Position numbers and translations under genes: made by a program
The notes under the pieces: generated by a model
The model's input: the letters and a program-made list of their open reading frames with translations, nothing else
The model's database searches: none
What the model was told of the DNA's origin: nothing
Assembly: GCF_019175385.1 (NCBI RefSeq)
Contig: NC_083340.1
Location: 11,668,336 to 11,732,335, forward strand
From: Lycium barbarum
Taxonomy: Eukaryota; Streptophyta; Magnoliopsida; Solanales; Solanaceae
DNA length: 64,000 bases
Direction: 5' to 3'
Part shown: in pieces, positions 12,714 to 23,609 of the stretch
Layout: each line of letters starts with the position of its first letter
Position numbering within the stretch: position 1 is the first letter of the stretch

Positions 12714-13350
12714 TGATACAAGACTAACTCCATCGAGCTTCATGAAGATGGAGTCTTTGAAGATCATGGGAGGTCCACATAGGATGGCCTTCAAGATATG
12801 GGAGATAGCTTGGATGGAAGGCTTCATGAACGTCACATTCAAGATATGGAAGATAGCTTGGGAGGATATTTGGAGAAGGAGGCTATGCATGCAAAAGGGG
12901 CTAGTACTTAAATGCAAGCCTTTTCAAGTTTCACTTCCATGGAAGACACCCAAACAAAACCCTTACTTCATTAAGGGTATAATTGTAATAATGTAGTGTC
13001 TTCTATTACTTAGTTAGTATTAATAGCTAGTCTTTTATTTCATTAGGGGACTTTTGACTTTTGATTAATTGATAAATTGATGAGTGATTTTGAGAGTTGT
13101 CTCTAGAGAGAGAAACTTGTGAGAGAGGCCATGGATGACTCTTGTTGATTTGATTGTTGAGAGGTTGGTTGCTTGGGAATTCAATTCCCTTGAGGTCAAC
13201 TTAAGAGTTAGATGCTAATTAGTTGTGTAATTAGGAGGTCAAGACTTTAATATAGTTTTGGTTGCTTAATTCTCTCTAATCTTGTGTCTATCTTTCTATC
13301 CTTTACTTTCCTTGTTATTTTATTGCTTTCGCGTATCCGTTATTGTATGA
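12714..13350 (+). repeat. Left LTR of the permuted-ORF retrotransposon
   Basis: Nearly identical to 17120-17748 from 'tacaagactaactccatcga' to 'gcgtatccgttattgtatga'. The main difference visible is a short insertion 'ttaattga' near 13062-13070. The exact first bases are uncertain because the two copies share only 'TG' before 'tacaag'. Confidence 0.85.
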
Positions 13351-13352
13351 AT

Positions 13353-13364
13353 TGGTATCAGAGC
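13353..13364 (+). promoter_or_regulatory. Primer-binding site, initiator-Met tRNA
   Basis: TGGTATCAGAGC lies two bases after the left LTR. It is the standard complement of the 3' end of plant initiator-Met tRNA used by many plant LTR elements. Confidence 0.85.
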
Positions 13365-14025
13365 TTAGCTTAGGTTTGTTCCATCAAATCTAGTCTTGGG
13401 TTTTGATTCTACAAAAAAAAAAAAATCGAAATTCCAAAAAAAAAAAAAAAAAAACTGAAATTCGAAAATTCAAATTCGTGTTTGATCTGTCCTTTTTTGT
13501 TGTTTTTGACACTAGATTTGAGTTTCCTAGTGTTTTTTGAGTCTAGATCTTGAGTTTCAAGTTATTTGGAGTCATATTAAGTCATTCACCATTGTTGGAG
13601 CTTGAAGGTTTTAGAACTTGAAGGTGGGTTTTGAAGAAGAAGTAGAAATTAGAGCTTGAAAGTCATTGGGTTGTGTTCTCCTAGTGAAGAAGGTTAAGAA
13701 TCCAAAATTTGAAGTAATTTGGAGTCTTTTTGAAGGATCTACCATTGTTGAAGTTTAAAGCTTTAAAGAACTCAAGAACTTGAAAAGTGGGTCTCGTGAT
13801 TCGGTTGAAATTGAAGGTTGAAACCTATTGGGTTTTGTTCTCTACATCAAAGAGAATTTAAATCCGAAATTTGAGCTAATTTGAAGTTGGTTTGAGGGTA
13901 GTTGAATTTTTGAATTGTTCTTGTGTTCTTGAAGAACTTAAATCTTCATAAGGAAGAAGACTCTCCAAAAGGTCATTTGATCCAAAAGTTGTCAAATAAA
14001 GTTGTGAAAAAGTGTTTTTGAAAAA

Positions 14026-14062
14026 AAAAATCAGAAATACTTAGTCTAAGTTTCTGATTTTT
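14026..14062 (+). other. Stem-loop in the retrotransposon leader
   Basis: 'aatcagaaatacttag' pairs with 'ctaagtttctgatt', leaving a two-base bulge and almost no loop; A and T runs extend the stem. It lies in the untranslated leader between the primer-binding site and the ORF, a region that in retroelements often carries packaging or dimerisation signals. That role here is inference. Confidence 0.5.
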
Positions 14063-14852
14063 CAAAAAAAAAAAATCCACATCATCTGCCACGTCAGCCG
14101 CCACATCAGCGATGACATCAGCGGTCTGACGCGCCTCTGACGCGCGCGTGGGGTCCAAATTCAGAGAGTAGGATTTTCCAACACTTAGAAAAAATTCCTA
14201 AGTGTTGACAGATTTTGGTCCAAATTTGAGGGGGCATATCTTTGTATGTATAAGGAGTTACGGAACCCATAATATATGTAAATTCAAGTTCAGAGAGTCT
14301 ACTTTCCGAATAAACAAGCCGTTCATCAATCAGAGGTCTGAAGAAAAAGTTATGGGCGTTATAAAAACGTGATGCAAGCAGTTCCGAATTTTCTAAGTGT
14401 TGGCTAAAAACTTCCCAAATTTGTCTAAGTGTTTGGCCAAGGTTTGTTCACTTCTTCTTCTCATTTCTTTGATTCTTACAACTAGTTAACAACTAGTAAT
14501 CGATCTTATTAGTTGCTAACTAGTTCTTGAGTCCTATTTTCATTCGTACCAATTCTTTCAATCTTTTCTTCGTTTTACCTCGTTGTTAATTTCTTGGCTC
14601 AAGTGCGTTTGTTTAATTGAGTCGTCCTCGTTCTTCTTGAGTCTACAAGAATCCATTCCGATCTCGAGTAGTAATTGTGCACCTTGCAACTAACCGAATC
14701 CAATCGAGAATCAACATCGGCTAATCCAATTGAGTGGTAAAAGGCAAGAGTGTGTAAGTTCATTCGGGTGGTGCTAGCCAATCACAAAAGAGTGTAAACA
14801 TGAGTGTGGTGAGTTTTCTTTACTACTAACGTGTTTTATAAGTATTCTTTAC

Positions 14853-17119
14853 ATGTACTACTCCATGGATAGAAGATGTCACTCAATGCTAATGAGGGTG
14901 TTGAAAGAGGAGAGGATTCGTCTTGAAATTGATGACTCTTTTAGTGAATGCTATGTTACTCCTAGTCTTGTGGTTGGGTTGGGGTTATCTATAGTGAAAA
15001 ACGCAAAACAAAAGGGAAGGTTAACTAATGTGGCATATGTGCCTTTCTCTTATGGGGAATACCATGAGGAAGTGTGTTGTGAAATACTCCCTATGGACAA
15101 TTGTGACGTGTGCTTTGGGTTTGCTTGGTTTGAAGACCATGGGATTGCGGATGAACAAAATTGGCATAAGTATGTTGTGAATGAACGGGGGACACCTCTA
15201 TTTCCAAACATACTTCATAGAACGAATCCAAGGATAAAGGTGCAAGAGCCCAATGTGAGTTGGCCTACCTTATGTATGAGCGCTAGTGGTGAAGAGTTTT
15301 ATGAATGGGAACTCATGATGGACGAAATCTTTGCTAGCTACAACTACTCACGACTAAGGAAGATGGACTTAGCCGTTCAAACTTTTGACTCAAAACTTGT
15401 CAAATATTGGGAGTATGTGAAATGTTGTGGGAGACAAGTGAGGAGTCCCATCAAAACTTGGGAGGACATGAAAAGGATATTGAGAAGCCAATATCCCAAG
15501 CCACATGTGAGAAGAAATGAATCTTTGAGGGGTACCTCTTTCGAGAGAACCTCATGCTTGAAGGCAAAGACGGCGGCCACAACCATTCCTTCCATTAGTC
15601 AAAGGAGCTTGCATGAACACCAAGGTAAGATCACTTATCCTTATACTCCTACATCTTTGTGTGATTTTAACGTCAAGACAAGCATGAAAGTTAGTTTACC
15701 TTGCGTTAAGCCTAATGCTTCTTTGCCTTGTATTAATAATGCCATTGTTGAAAGTGTCCCCACACTAGTTGATCCTATTGATGACCGAATTGTTCCTTCT
15801 TGTAAGGTCGATTTGTGTCCACCTAGTGTTGACACTTGTGCTTTGAATGATAGTTCATTATCGAATAAAGGTGCTCAAACACTAGTTGATCCTTTAGATG
15901 ACAAAATTGATTCTTCTTGCAAGATCAATTTGTGTCCACCTAGTGTTGACATTTGTGAATTGATTGGTAGTACAATGTCATGTGGTCATCATGTTAGTAA
16001 TCCTTGCGAGTTTGACATACTACCAACTAGTGTTGATCAACTTGCTTGTAATGATAATTCACTACTTGAGGATCCTTGTGATGTGTTTAATGTACCTCTA
16101 GTTAGTGATAATGTTGATATAGTTGGTCAATTGAAAGAATGTGACATCTCACCCTTATTTGTTTCATGTCAAAATGGGTCTCTTGATCGTACTCTAGTGT
16201 CATGTGATAAGACTCCAAGTTGTAGTGGTGCTGTGTGTCATGTAGATAGTCATGTGAGCAAAAATACATTGAAAGATAACATTGGTTCTTTTCAGAGTGA
16301 AATGACATGCTTTGACTCCTCATTGTTCATGGATTACTCTCTTGTAAAGGATAATGTTTTATTGGAGGATGACATGACTAGTGAGAGTGATGAACCTAGT
16401 GGGGTGTTTGGTAATGTTGAACGTTTAGTTTCCTTTGGAGGCTATAATGTGATATGTAACCCACTATAGGATGAAGACACTCTTTCCCATGATGGAGATC
16501 TTCCTTTGAGGAATTGTGATCCATTTGTGGGGAAGGAAAGTGTTACAAAAGAAGGTAATTCTTGTTTAGAAATTGCAAATTCTTCCTTTCATCTTCAACT
16601 TCATAGTAACCACTTGGATAATCTTGTCCTTGAACCGTATGGTGAGGTTACATTGGGGAGTGATATTGATGAGGAAGTTATTTTACGTGATACCTTTCTT
16701 TATTACTTGTTTGCATATGATGACATTCTTGAGCATATAGGGTGGGCATCTTATGGGGGAGAAGGCTCTTATGATCTAGCCGATTATGTTCTTGACCACA
16801 CTAGATGGATGTTCGTTCCCTTTGATCCGGGTGACACCTTGTGTGATTTGAGAGCACTATCTTGGGGTAGTCCTTGTTTGAAAAATGAGAGTGTTCTTGT
16901 TTGGACCTTATGCTACACGTCAAATAGAACCAATGTCGAGTTGCATACTTCGTATTTTGAATCCATTGGTTTTATTACTCTATCCTTATGTCATGAACCT
17001 TGGAGGAATCAACTTTTTGATACCTCATGTGTGCAAATGTTAGTCATGATTGTCATAGATGTGTGGTTGCACCACAAGTTTGTTCATCCTTGGCACGAAT
17101 ATGTGATTATTGCGTTGTG
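14853..17119 (+). pseudogene. Retroelement ORF: protease-like segment followed by gag-like segment
   Basis: An open frame from ATG 14853 runs to TAG 16467-16469 and continues in the same frame into the right LTR. Residues about 20-130 resemble the Ty3/gypsy retropepsin-like region (SLVVGLGL, VPFSYGEYHEEVCCEILPM, then CDVCFGFAWF), but the catalytic DSG/DTG motif reads DDS. Residues about 147-220 resemble the gag core (YEWE, then KTWEDMKRILRSQYPKPH). The rest is Asp/Ser/Cys-rich with two imperfect repeats containing 'CPPSVD'. The usual order in these elements is gag then protease; here it is reversed. No CCHC knuckle or polymerase is present. A structural rather than enzymatic role seems more likely, if it has any. 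Confidence 0.6.
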
Positions 17120-17748
17120 TGCTACAAGACTAACTCCATCGAGCTTCATGAAGATGGAGTCTTTGAAGATCATGGGAGGTCCACATAGGATGGCCTTCAA
17201 GATATGGGAGATAGCTTGGATGGAAGGCTTCATGAACGTCACATTCAAGATATGGAAGATAGCTTGGGAGGCTATTTGGAGAAGGAGGCTATGCATGCAA
17301 AAGGGGCTAGTACTTAAATGCAAGCCTTTTCAAGTTTCACTTCCATGGAAGACACCTAAACAAGGCCCTTACTTCATTAAGGGTATAATTGTAATAATGT
17401 AATGTCTTTTATTACTTAGTTAGTATAAATAGCTAGTCTTTTATTTCATTAGGGGACTTTTGACTTTTGATAAATTGATGAGTGATTTTGAGAGTTGTCT
17501 CTAGAGAGAGAAACTTGTGAGAGAGGCCATGGATGTCTCTTGTTGATTTGATTGTTGAGAGGTTGGTTGCTTGGGAATTCAATTCCCTTGAGGTCAACTT
17601 AAGAGTTAGGTGGTAATTAGTTGTGTAATTAGGAGGTCAAGACTTTAATATAGTTTTGGTTGCTTAATTCTCTCTAATCTTGTGTCTATCTTTCTATCCT
17701 TTACTTTCCTTGTTATTTTATTGCTTTCGCGTATCCGTTATTGTATGA
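17120..17748 (+). repeat. Right LTR of the permuted-ORF retrotransposon
   Basis: Direct repeat of 12714-13350. The upstream ORF reads straight into it, and no purine-rich tract precedes it. By contrast, a purine-rich stretch 'agaggagggagaggga' lies before the left LTR, which is unusual. Confidence 0.85.
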
Positions 17749-17752
17749 ATAG

Positions 17753-18104
17753 AGAGTGCAAAACGAATAAATAAATAAATAACTTTCTGAGTTTCACACT
17801 GTCAAGTGAGAATATGTCTATGTTGCAAAAAGTAGTAAGATAAATGCAGGGGAAGAGGTTTTGGGGAAATTTCTTATTTACGACTACCATTTTGAGACCA
17901 TTCTGTCGCATGAAGTAAATGAAGTGTGCAACAACCCTATTCTTGTACTTAAAATTCACTTAAAATCATTCATATAATTCTTATCAGGTTAATGATTTAT
18001 CCAATAAGGAAATTAAGTAATCCACCCCGCACCGATAAATCGTTAATTATAAAATTCTAATTCATTCACTAACCATTAATCCGATAACCAATAAGACAAT
18101 TTGT
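17753..18104. other. AT-rich non-coding segment
   Basis: No gene recognised. The final 140 bases carry 'ccgataaatcgttaattata' and 'taatccgataaccaataag', echoing in inverse the DNA at 12405-12560. Confidence 0.35.
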
Positions 18105-18219
18105 GGTATATAACTCGCATTGCATTCTCCAGATCGGCCCACTAAGTATTGGACTCATAATATGGGCCTTATCTGTATTAGCCTAAACTGTGTTGGAAAA
18201 GGATTTCCAAATATATTAA
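18105..18219. repeat. Duplicated locus copy B, left segment with the empty MULE site
   Basis: Collinear with 1690-1777 joined directly to 12317 onward. The single ttagcctaa at 18178-18186 reads 'gtattagcctaaactgtg', the sequence expected before the 10.5-kb MULE inserted in copy A. The segment ends at the small MULE's target duplication atatattaa (18211-18219). Confidence 0.85.
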
Positions 18220-19655
18220 GGGAAAATTACACAAATAGCTACCTTTTAATAGCTTCTAACTAGTTATAGCTACAAGTTGAAAATTTACAATTCATAGCTG
18301 CTTTTGGCTGTATTTCAGTTGTATCTCGCATTTTTGAAATACAGTGAAATATAGCGAAATACCGAGAAATACAAAACACGTCAGAGTAAATTTAGGCTCT
18401 CTTTTGGAACATATTTTTTTAAAAAATTCTGAGAGAAAAAATAGGCTATATTTTTTTAACATAATATCCTTTTCCTTTTTAAATAGTAAGTCAAATTAAA
18501 TCAATCATATTTTACACAAATCACTGAAGAATAAAATCAGGCCCTATTTATGGAACATTTTAAAAATAAATTATGGGATTCAATTTAAAATTTCCCATAA
18601 ATCATGCAAAACGGTTGTTCTTCCATAAAAGCTTACGAATCTCTCTCAACTTTTATCACAATCAAAACTTTTTGAATTCAAAAACCACTAAAGATCTAAA
18701 AACTTCCAAATACAGAAAAATATACACTGAAATATAGTGAAATTTGGTTAATTATTTAAGAAATATAAAGTTGCAGTATGCATATATACAATGGAATACA
18801 ATGAAATATATCATAAACTGTTTCATAAATTAGAAATACAAAATGCAGAAATACAGCGAAATACAAAAGTCGTGAAAACAAAGCGTAGTCAAAATAGGCT
18901 CTATATTTGGAACATTCACTATATTTACACCAAAGAAAAAAAAAAGATAAATACATTGAAACGCAACGGAATAATATACTGAAATACATTGAAAATTAAA
19001 TATACTGTTTGTTAATACACTGAAACATACTGAAACATCTTATCAAACACTTGGTGGGCATGAAGCTCCACAACTCTCATCAATGGTGTTCTCATGGGAA
19101 AAAATCGAGTCGTCTCAGATTGCTACAAAAAGGACATTATCCGGAGATAAAGACTTTCAATTGGACAAATTAATAAAGCTTCACTCCATCGTCCTTCACC
19201 GTTGTTAGATCTCTTTTTTTTTCATTCCGTCATCGACCATGGCTTCACTCCGTCGTCGACCATGGCTGCTGCTAATACTGTAGGATTCTTCTGATTTGTA
19301 AGAGAAAATGAGATCTAGGGTAGGTGATGGAACAAAGGGAGAAAGAGGGGTAAGGCAGAAAATAAATTTGGTAGGTGAGAGAAAATCAATTTAAAAGACT
19401 AGGAGATGGAACGGAGAGAGAAATGGGGGTGAGGAAGAAAACAGATTTGATAGGTGAGAGAAAAATATTTGAAAAAAAAAATTGTGGATAAGTAGGAGAG
19501 AGATACCTTATTTTTTTAAGGAAATACACTACAGTTACAAAAACAAGTTATAGATGGTAATTTGATAAATAATTATGCTACCAAATATAATTAAAAAAAA
19601 GGTAGTTATTACTAATAAATAAGTCTTAGATGTAGTTATGGGCTGTAAATTTCCC
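18220..19655. mobile_element. Non-autonomous MULE, 1.4 kb, relative of the 10.5-kb element
   Basis: The terminal inverted repeats are 'gggaaaattac' and the complement of 'gtaaatttccc'. A perfect 9-bp duplication atatattaa lies at 18211-18219 and 19656-19664. Its left 100 bases match the complement of the large MULE's right end, and its right 80 bases ('aaataagtcttagatgtagt') match the complement of the large MULE's left end, so it lies in opposite orientation. Subterminal DNA ('acaatcaaaactttttgaat') also matches the complement of 11995-12030. It carries the 'gaaatatagtgaaat' motif but no coding sequence. It is a candidate substrate for the larger element's transposase. Confidence 0.88.
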
Positions 19656-19726
19656 ATATATTAATGGGTATAAAATTAGGAAAGTCCTAATTTGATGTTT
19701 ATTAGGATTACAAGCTCCCACTATAT
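19656..19726. repeat. Duplicated locus copy B, right segment
   Basis: Begins with the second atatattaa and matches copy A's right segment ('aaattaggaaagtcctaatt', 'ggattacaagct'). In this copy it continues into the SAP promoter and gene. Confidence 0.8.
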
Positions 19727-19730
19727 ATAG
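19719..19730 (+). promoter_or_regulatory. TATA box of the SAP pseudogene
   Basis: 'cactatatatag' lies 114 bases before the ATG at 19844, a normal distance for a plant 5' leader. The small MULE sits only 64 bases upstream, so it separates any distal promoter elements. Confidence 0.55.
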
Positions 19731-19843
19731 CCCTAAATACAACACCACATGCACTCACTAGCTATAGCATAACTATATTACAACCAAAGACTGGAAAGGG
19801 CAAAATATATCATTGAAGAAGTTTTTCATTCGAAGAGCAAAAA

Positions 19844-21477
19844 ATGACTTCTTGTGATAAAGGAGAAAACCCAATTTTTTGCGCAAGCACAAGCACTTAC
19901 AACCTTTGTTCTCAACGCTACAAAAAATTCTTGAAAGAAAAAGCTGCGAAGGATGCATTTGTTTTATCTGAAAAGATATCCTCTTACTATTAAAACTGAA
20001 AAAGATAATTCAACTTTAAAGACGAAGACGCAAAGGTGCATGAATTTGCAAGAAGAAGGTGGGATTAATAGGGTTCAGTTGTAAGTGTGGTGAAATATAT
20101 TGCAGTAATCATACATATCCGGAGGAACATGCACTTTTGATTTCAAGTCTATAGGCCGAGCAATTTTGGCTCAAGAAAACATTTTTTTGCGCGGATTGCC
20201 CTTCTTTTGGGGTGATCTTTAAATTTTGTCCCTCATATTTGTGGTCTTTAAATTATGCCCTCGTATTGCTGGTCTTTAATTTTTGCCCTTCGCATTGCAA
20301 CACTGAGCGTTCACGCAGAAATCATGAGGTTCTGAGTTCGAACCCCAGCTCAAGCATAAATTAAAAAAGAAAACTGCAAGGCAAGGTTTGGGTCGCATGT
20401 ATGCCGGACCCGTCATAAAGTTATGAAGGAATTACCAAAGTTATGCCGGACCCGACATACTCATGCCTTATGGGCAAACTTGGCATAAGTATGCCGGGTC
20501 CAGCATAACTTTGGTAATTCCTTCATAAGTTTATGTCGGGTCCGGCATAACTTTGAGATCTCATGTCAACTTTTTATAGATTTTTAGTAACATCAAAATG
20601 CTCTATTAAAATTCAAGTGGTTTTGTGTCAATGTGGCCTAAAGACTTTCTTTGCTACATTTCCTGTATTTGATATATTATAACTGCTCTTGTTAATATAT
20701 TATGGGGTAGTGTTAGAAAAGAGTAGTTGTCGTGATTTTGTTCCATTATATCTAAGCCTAGTTTTTCATGAGTATTAACACTATGATAATTGTTGACAGC
20801 ATTTGCATGACGATGAGTGGAAGAGGCCACGCACAAAGTTTTTACTATGAAGCCTTTTAGTTCTGTAATAATATTGGAAGGGGGACAATGAAATTCTTCC
20901 TAGGTACCCTTATCCGGTGGGGGCATACTTTTAATGGGCAAACTTTTATGCCGGACCAGACATAAACTTGTGAAGGAATTACCAAAGTTACACCGGACCC
21001 GGCATACTTATGCTAAGTCTGCCCATAAGGCATAAGTATGCCGGGACCGGCATAAGTTTGGTAATTCCTTAACAAGTTTATGCCGTTGGGGGCATACTTT
21101 TAATGGGCAAACTTTTATGCCGGATCCGGCATAAACTTGTGAAGGAATTACCAAAGTTATGCCGGACCCGACATACTTATGCCAAGTCTGTCCATAAGGC
21201 ATAAGTAGCCGGGTCCGGCATAACTTTGGTAATTCCTTCACAAGTGTATGCCGGTGGGGGCATAGCGAATTTAAACTCTGCCTTGCGAATTTTTTTTAAA
21301 ATTTTGACTGTGTGGGGGTTCGAACTTGGAACCCATGGGATTTAGCCGAAGGGCAAAACTTAAAGATTTTAAATATGAGGGGCAAAATTTAAAGACCACC
21401 CCAAAAGAAGGGCATTTCTGCGAATTGCCCGAGAAAATCCTGTCTGCAAGGCTGATAAACTTGAGAATAGGATCTAA
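19844..21477 (+). pseudogene. A20/AN1 zinc-finger stress-associated protein (SAP), broken
   Basis: The ATG at 19844 opens a 49-codon frame ending in TAA at 19991. 'NLCSQRYKKFLKE' is a recognisable A20 finger, but the early Cys residues are missing and one late Cys is Arg. Downstream, after frameshifts, come the AN1 finger start (RCMNLQEEGGINR, with Cys and other residues changed), then FSCKCGEIYC..HTYPEEH, then FDFKSIGRAILAQEN. The final residues PVCKADKLENRI and the stop TAA (21475-21477) are separated from it by a 1.25-kb insertion. Intact SAPs are about 150-200-residue zinc-finger proteins linked to ubiquitin binding and stress tolerance. This copy has several independent lesions and is certainly non-functional. 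Confidence 0.85.
20181..21429. mobile_element. Fold-back element with long inverted termini, inserted in the SAP pseudogene
   Basis: About 150 bases at each end are inverted copies: 'tgcccttcttttggggtg' at 20198 and the complement of 'caccccaaaagaagggca' at 21397-21414. Both termini contain 'gttcgaac'. The middle is a series of inverted modules built on 'atgccggacccggcat' and 'ttggtaattccttca'. It interrupts the codons for AQEN|PVC; flanking caagaaaac and cgagaaaat look like a 9-bp duplication with two mismatches. No ORF of note. Confidence 0.8.
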
Positions 21478-21973
21478 AAATTGCTGTTAATATGTACCAA
21501 GTTTTTGATTTTTTTTTCTCTCAAGTTTATCAAAAAAGCATTTAGGTATTGATCTTCCTTGCTTATGTTACGTACGTTTGTTTCCTCCTCGAAGATATTA
21601 AAAAAGAGTACGAGGAATAAAACTACTGTTTATTTTTCCTTAAATCGGACATTCATTATATAGTTCTCTAAAAAATAAAATCCATGCACGTAGAAGATGC
21701 ATAAGAAGTACTATATTGCAAACTGTTATAATTAAATATTATAAACGTATGAAAAATAGGAAGAACAAGATCAAGACACGGAGAGGTAAAAGCTAACCTG
21801 ACAAGAAATGTAAAAGAAAAAATCAACATTGATCCAAGAATTAAACTTGTAATTCTCTTACGCTAAGAGAGGATTTAAAATTTTATATATATAAAAATAG
21901 TTTTTATATACGCTATTTAGACAGCATAACTTTTCGAGGACATGAATTCAATATCGTGGTCTTTATCCCGAAG
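21478..21973. other. 3' flank of the SAP pseudogene
   Basis: AT-rich. From about 21547 it resembles 580-860, suggesting it is part of the duplicated locus. No gene or transposon end seen before the copia LTR. Confidence 0.45.
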
Positions 21974-22485
21974 TGTCGGGGAAATCACAATATATAACCA
22001 GTATAATAGTAAAAATATTATTTACTTAGCAGACTAATAGTACTGAAAATATAATATTGCTATAATAGTATTTTAAATAACAGTATTGAAAAACATAAAT
22101 ATTAATACGATAATATATTTAGTAAATACACAAATTAACTTGAGTCGTGCTAGGCACTATCCTAAAAAATTATTTCAGCAATGTGAATGTTTTTTCAGAA
22201 TTAAACAAGCCCTTCTTTAATTTAAAATTAGAGAATACAGGAATTAGCAAAATTTAATTAATATTACCGGCAAGTCTTTTAGAAGAAAAATAAGAGACCA
22301 AGAAAAGACAAAAAGAGAACCAATTTAGAAGAGAGGGAGAGAACGTGTAGAATTGAAAATGGATAAGAAAACTTTCTAATGTTAAAAGATGCTCTTGAAT
22401 AACTTTTCTGCAGGATCAATACTTATTTATAGGCATAAAGTTGATTTTGCTCAAGCCATTAAATGCCACCAATGATATGTTCAAC

Positions 22486-23561
22486 TGTAACGACCCATTT
22501 GGTCCTCTAGCAATTTTTGACCTAATATTCTTAAAACATATTTCCCACAGCCTTATTTTGGTGTTTATAGCTTGCGGTGATGGGTGAGTCGGTCATTTAA
22601 TTGACGGGTAAATTTTTGTATATATCCTTACTTAATGTGTGTGAATAGTTTATTCATAGGAATATTATTTGCACCCATATAAGGTATAAGTTGGTAAATA
22701 TATTATTTGATGGAGTGGGTAAATTTTAAAGTAGACAAAGTGGTTAAGGGAATAAATGAATTAAGGAAGCTATTGTGATAAATAATCAGATTAGGCCCAC
22801 ACAACTTCTCCTTAGTGGCCCATCCGTAGAAGACCTACTACATAGAGTCTAAATTCATTTAACTGCTTAGAAAAGAAGAAGCCTAGGAGCAGTTGAAAGA
22901 TAAAAGACTGCGCACAAACTCTGCACAACAAGGAAAACCATAACCAATTACTGGCAAATTATTCAACCCAATTCCCGTGACCATGGAATTAAATTGCTGT
23001 ACTAGTAGCGGAATGTTGCAATTATTATGGGTAGTACGTGTATGCAGGGTACTATTGTGGAAAGATTCTATTTTAATATTATTTAGGGGATTAAATTCAT
23101 GTAGTAAGTATATACAATGTACTGTTGTGGAGAAATATTATTTTAATACTATTTAGGGGATTGAATTCATTATCTACTTGGGTTCTACTGGTTTCAAAAT
23201 ATAATTTACGGAAGGAGTAATAATTTTGGATAAATAATGGATAGTAATTATGAGGTAATAATGACTAATGATTATGGTTTCATGCATAATGGCTTAAGGG
23301 TCGATAAATAATGTTCTTAAAAATTGTCTCTGGTTTCGCGAACACTGCTCTCAAAATTGCTTATGGTTTCGTCTTCGGTCATAGTTATTAGGTTAGCAAG
23401 TTTCATTTTTTTAATATATTTTGGATATAAGTAATTGAACATTCGGGGATTGGATTCTATGTACACCTTTAAACTCGTGGTATTTGCGTCATGGAAAGTG
23501 AGATGTTAATCCTATATTCAAATTTTAGGGTAATTGAAGGTTTCGAGTCCTAGTCCTAAAA

Positions 23562-23609
<48 letters not shown>

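Larger units (their letters stand above)
12714..17748 (+). mobile_element. Non-autonomous LTR retrotransposon with permuted PR-gag ORF
   Basis: Two direct LTRs (about 637 and 629 bp) flank about 3.8 kb of internal DNA. A primer-binding site complementary to initiator-Met tRNA follows the left LTR. The only coding capacity is one long ORF, interrupted by one stop, with degenerate Ty3/gypsy protease-like and gag-like segments. There is no reverse transcriptase, RNase H or integrase. A 4-bp duplication (atag at 12710-12713 and 17749-17752) is consistent with LTRs ending at 12714 and 17748. A clear polypurine tract before the right LTR was not seen. It inserted between the two copies of the duplicated SAP-locus DNA. 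Confidence 0.8.

Noticed and set aside
12624..12996. 97-codon minus and 84-codon plus frames repeated at 17084-17402
   Set aside because: Duplicated because they fall in the two LTRs; no independent evidence for a gene.
20326..20350. tRNA-like B-box 'gttcgaacc' in the fold-back termini
   Set aside because: Occurs in both inverted termini without a matching A-box or cloverleaf, and no poly-A tail; not supportable as a tRNA gene or SINE.
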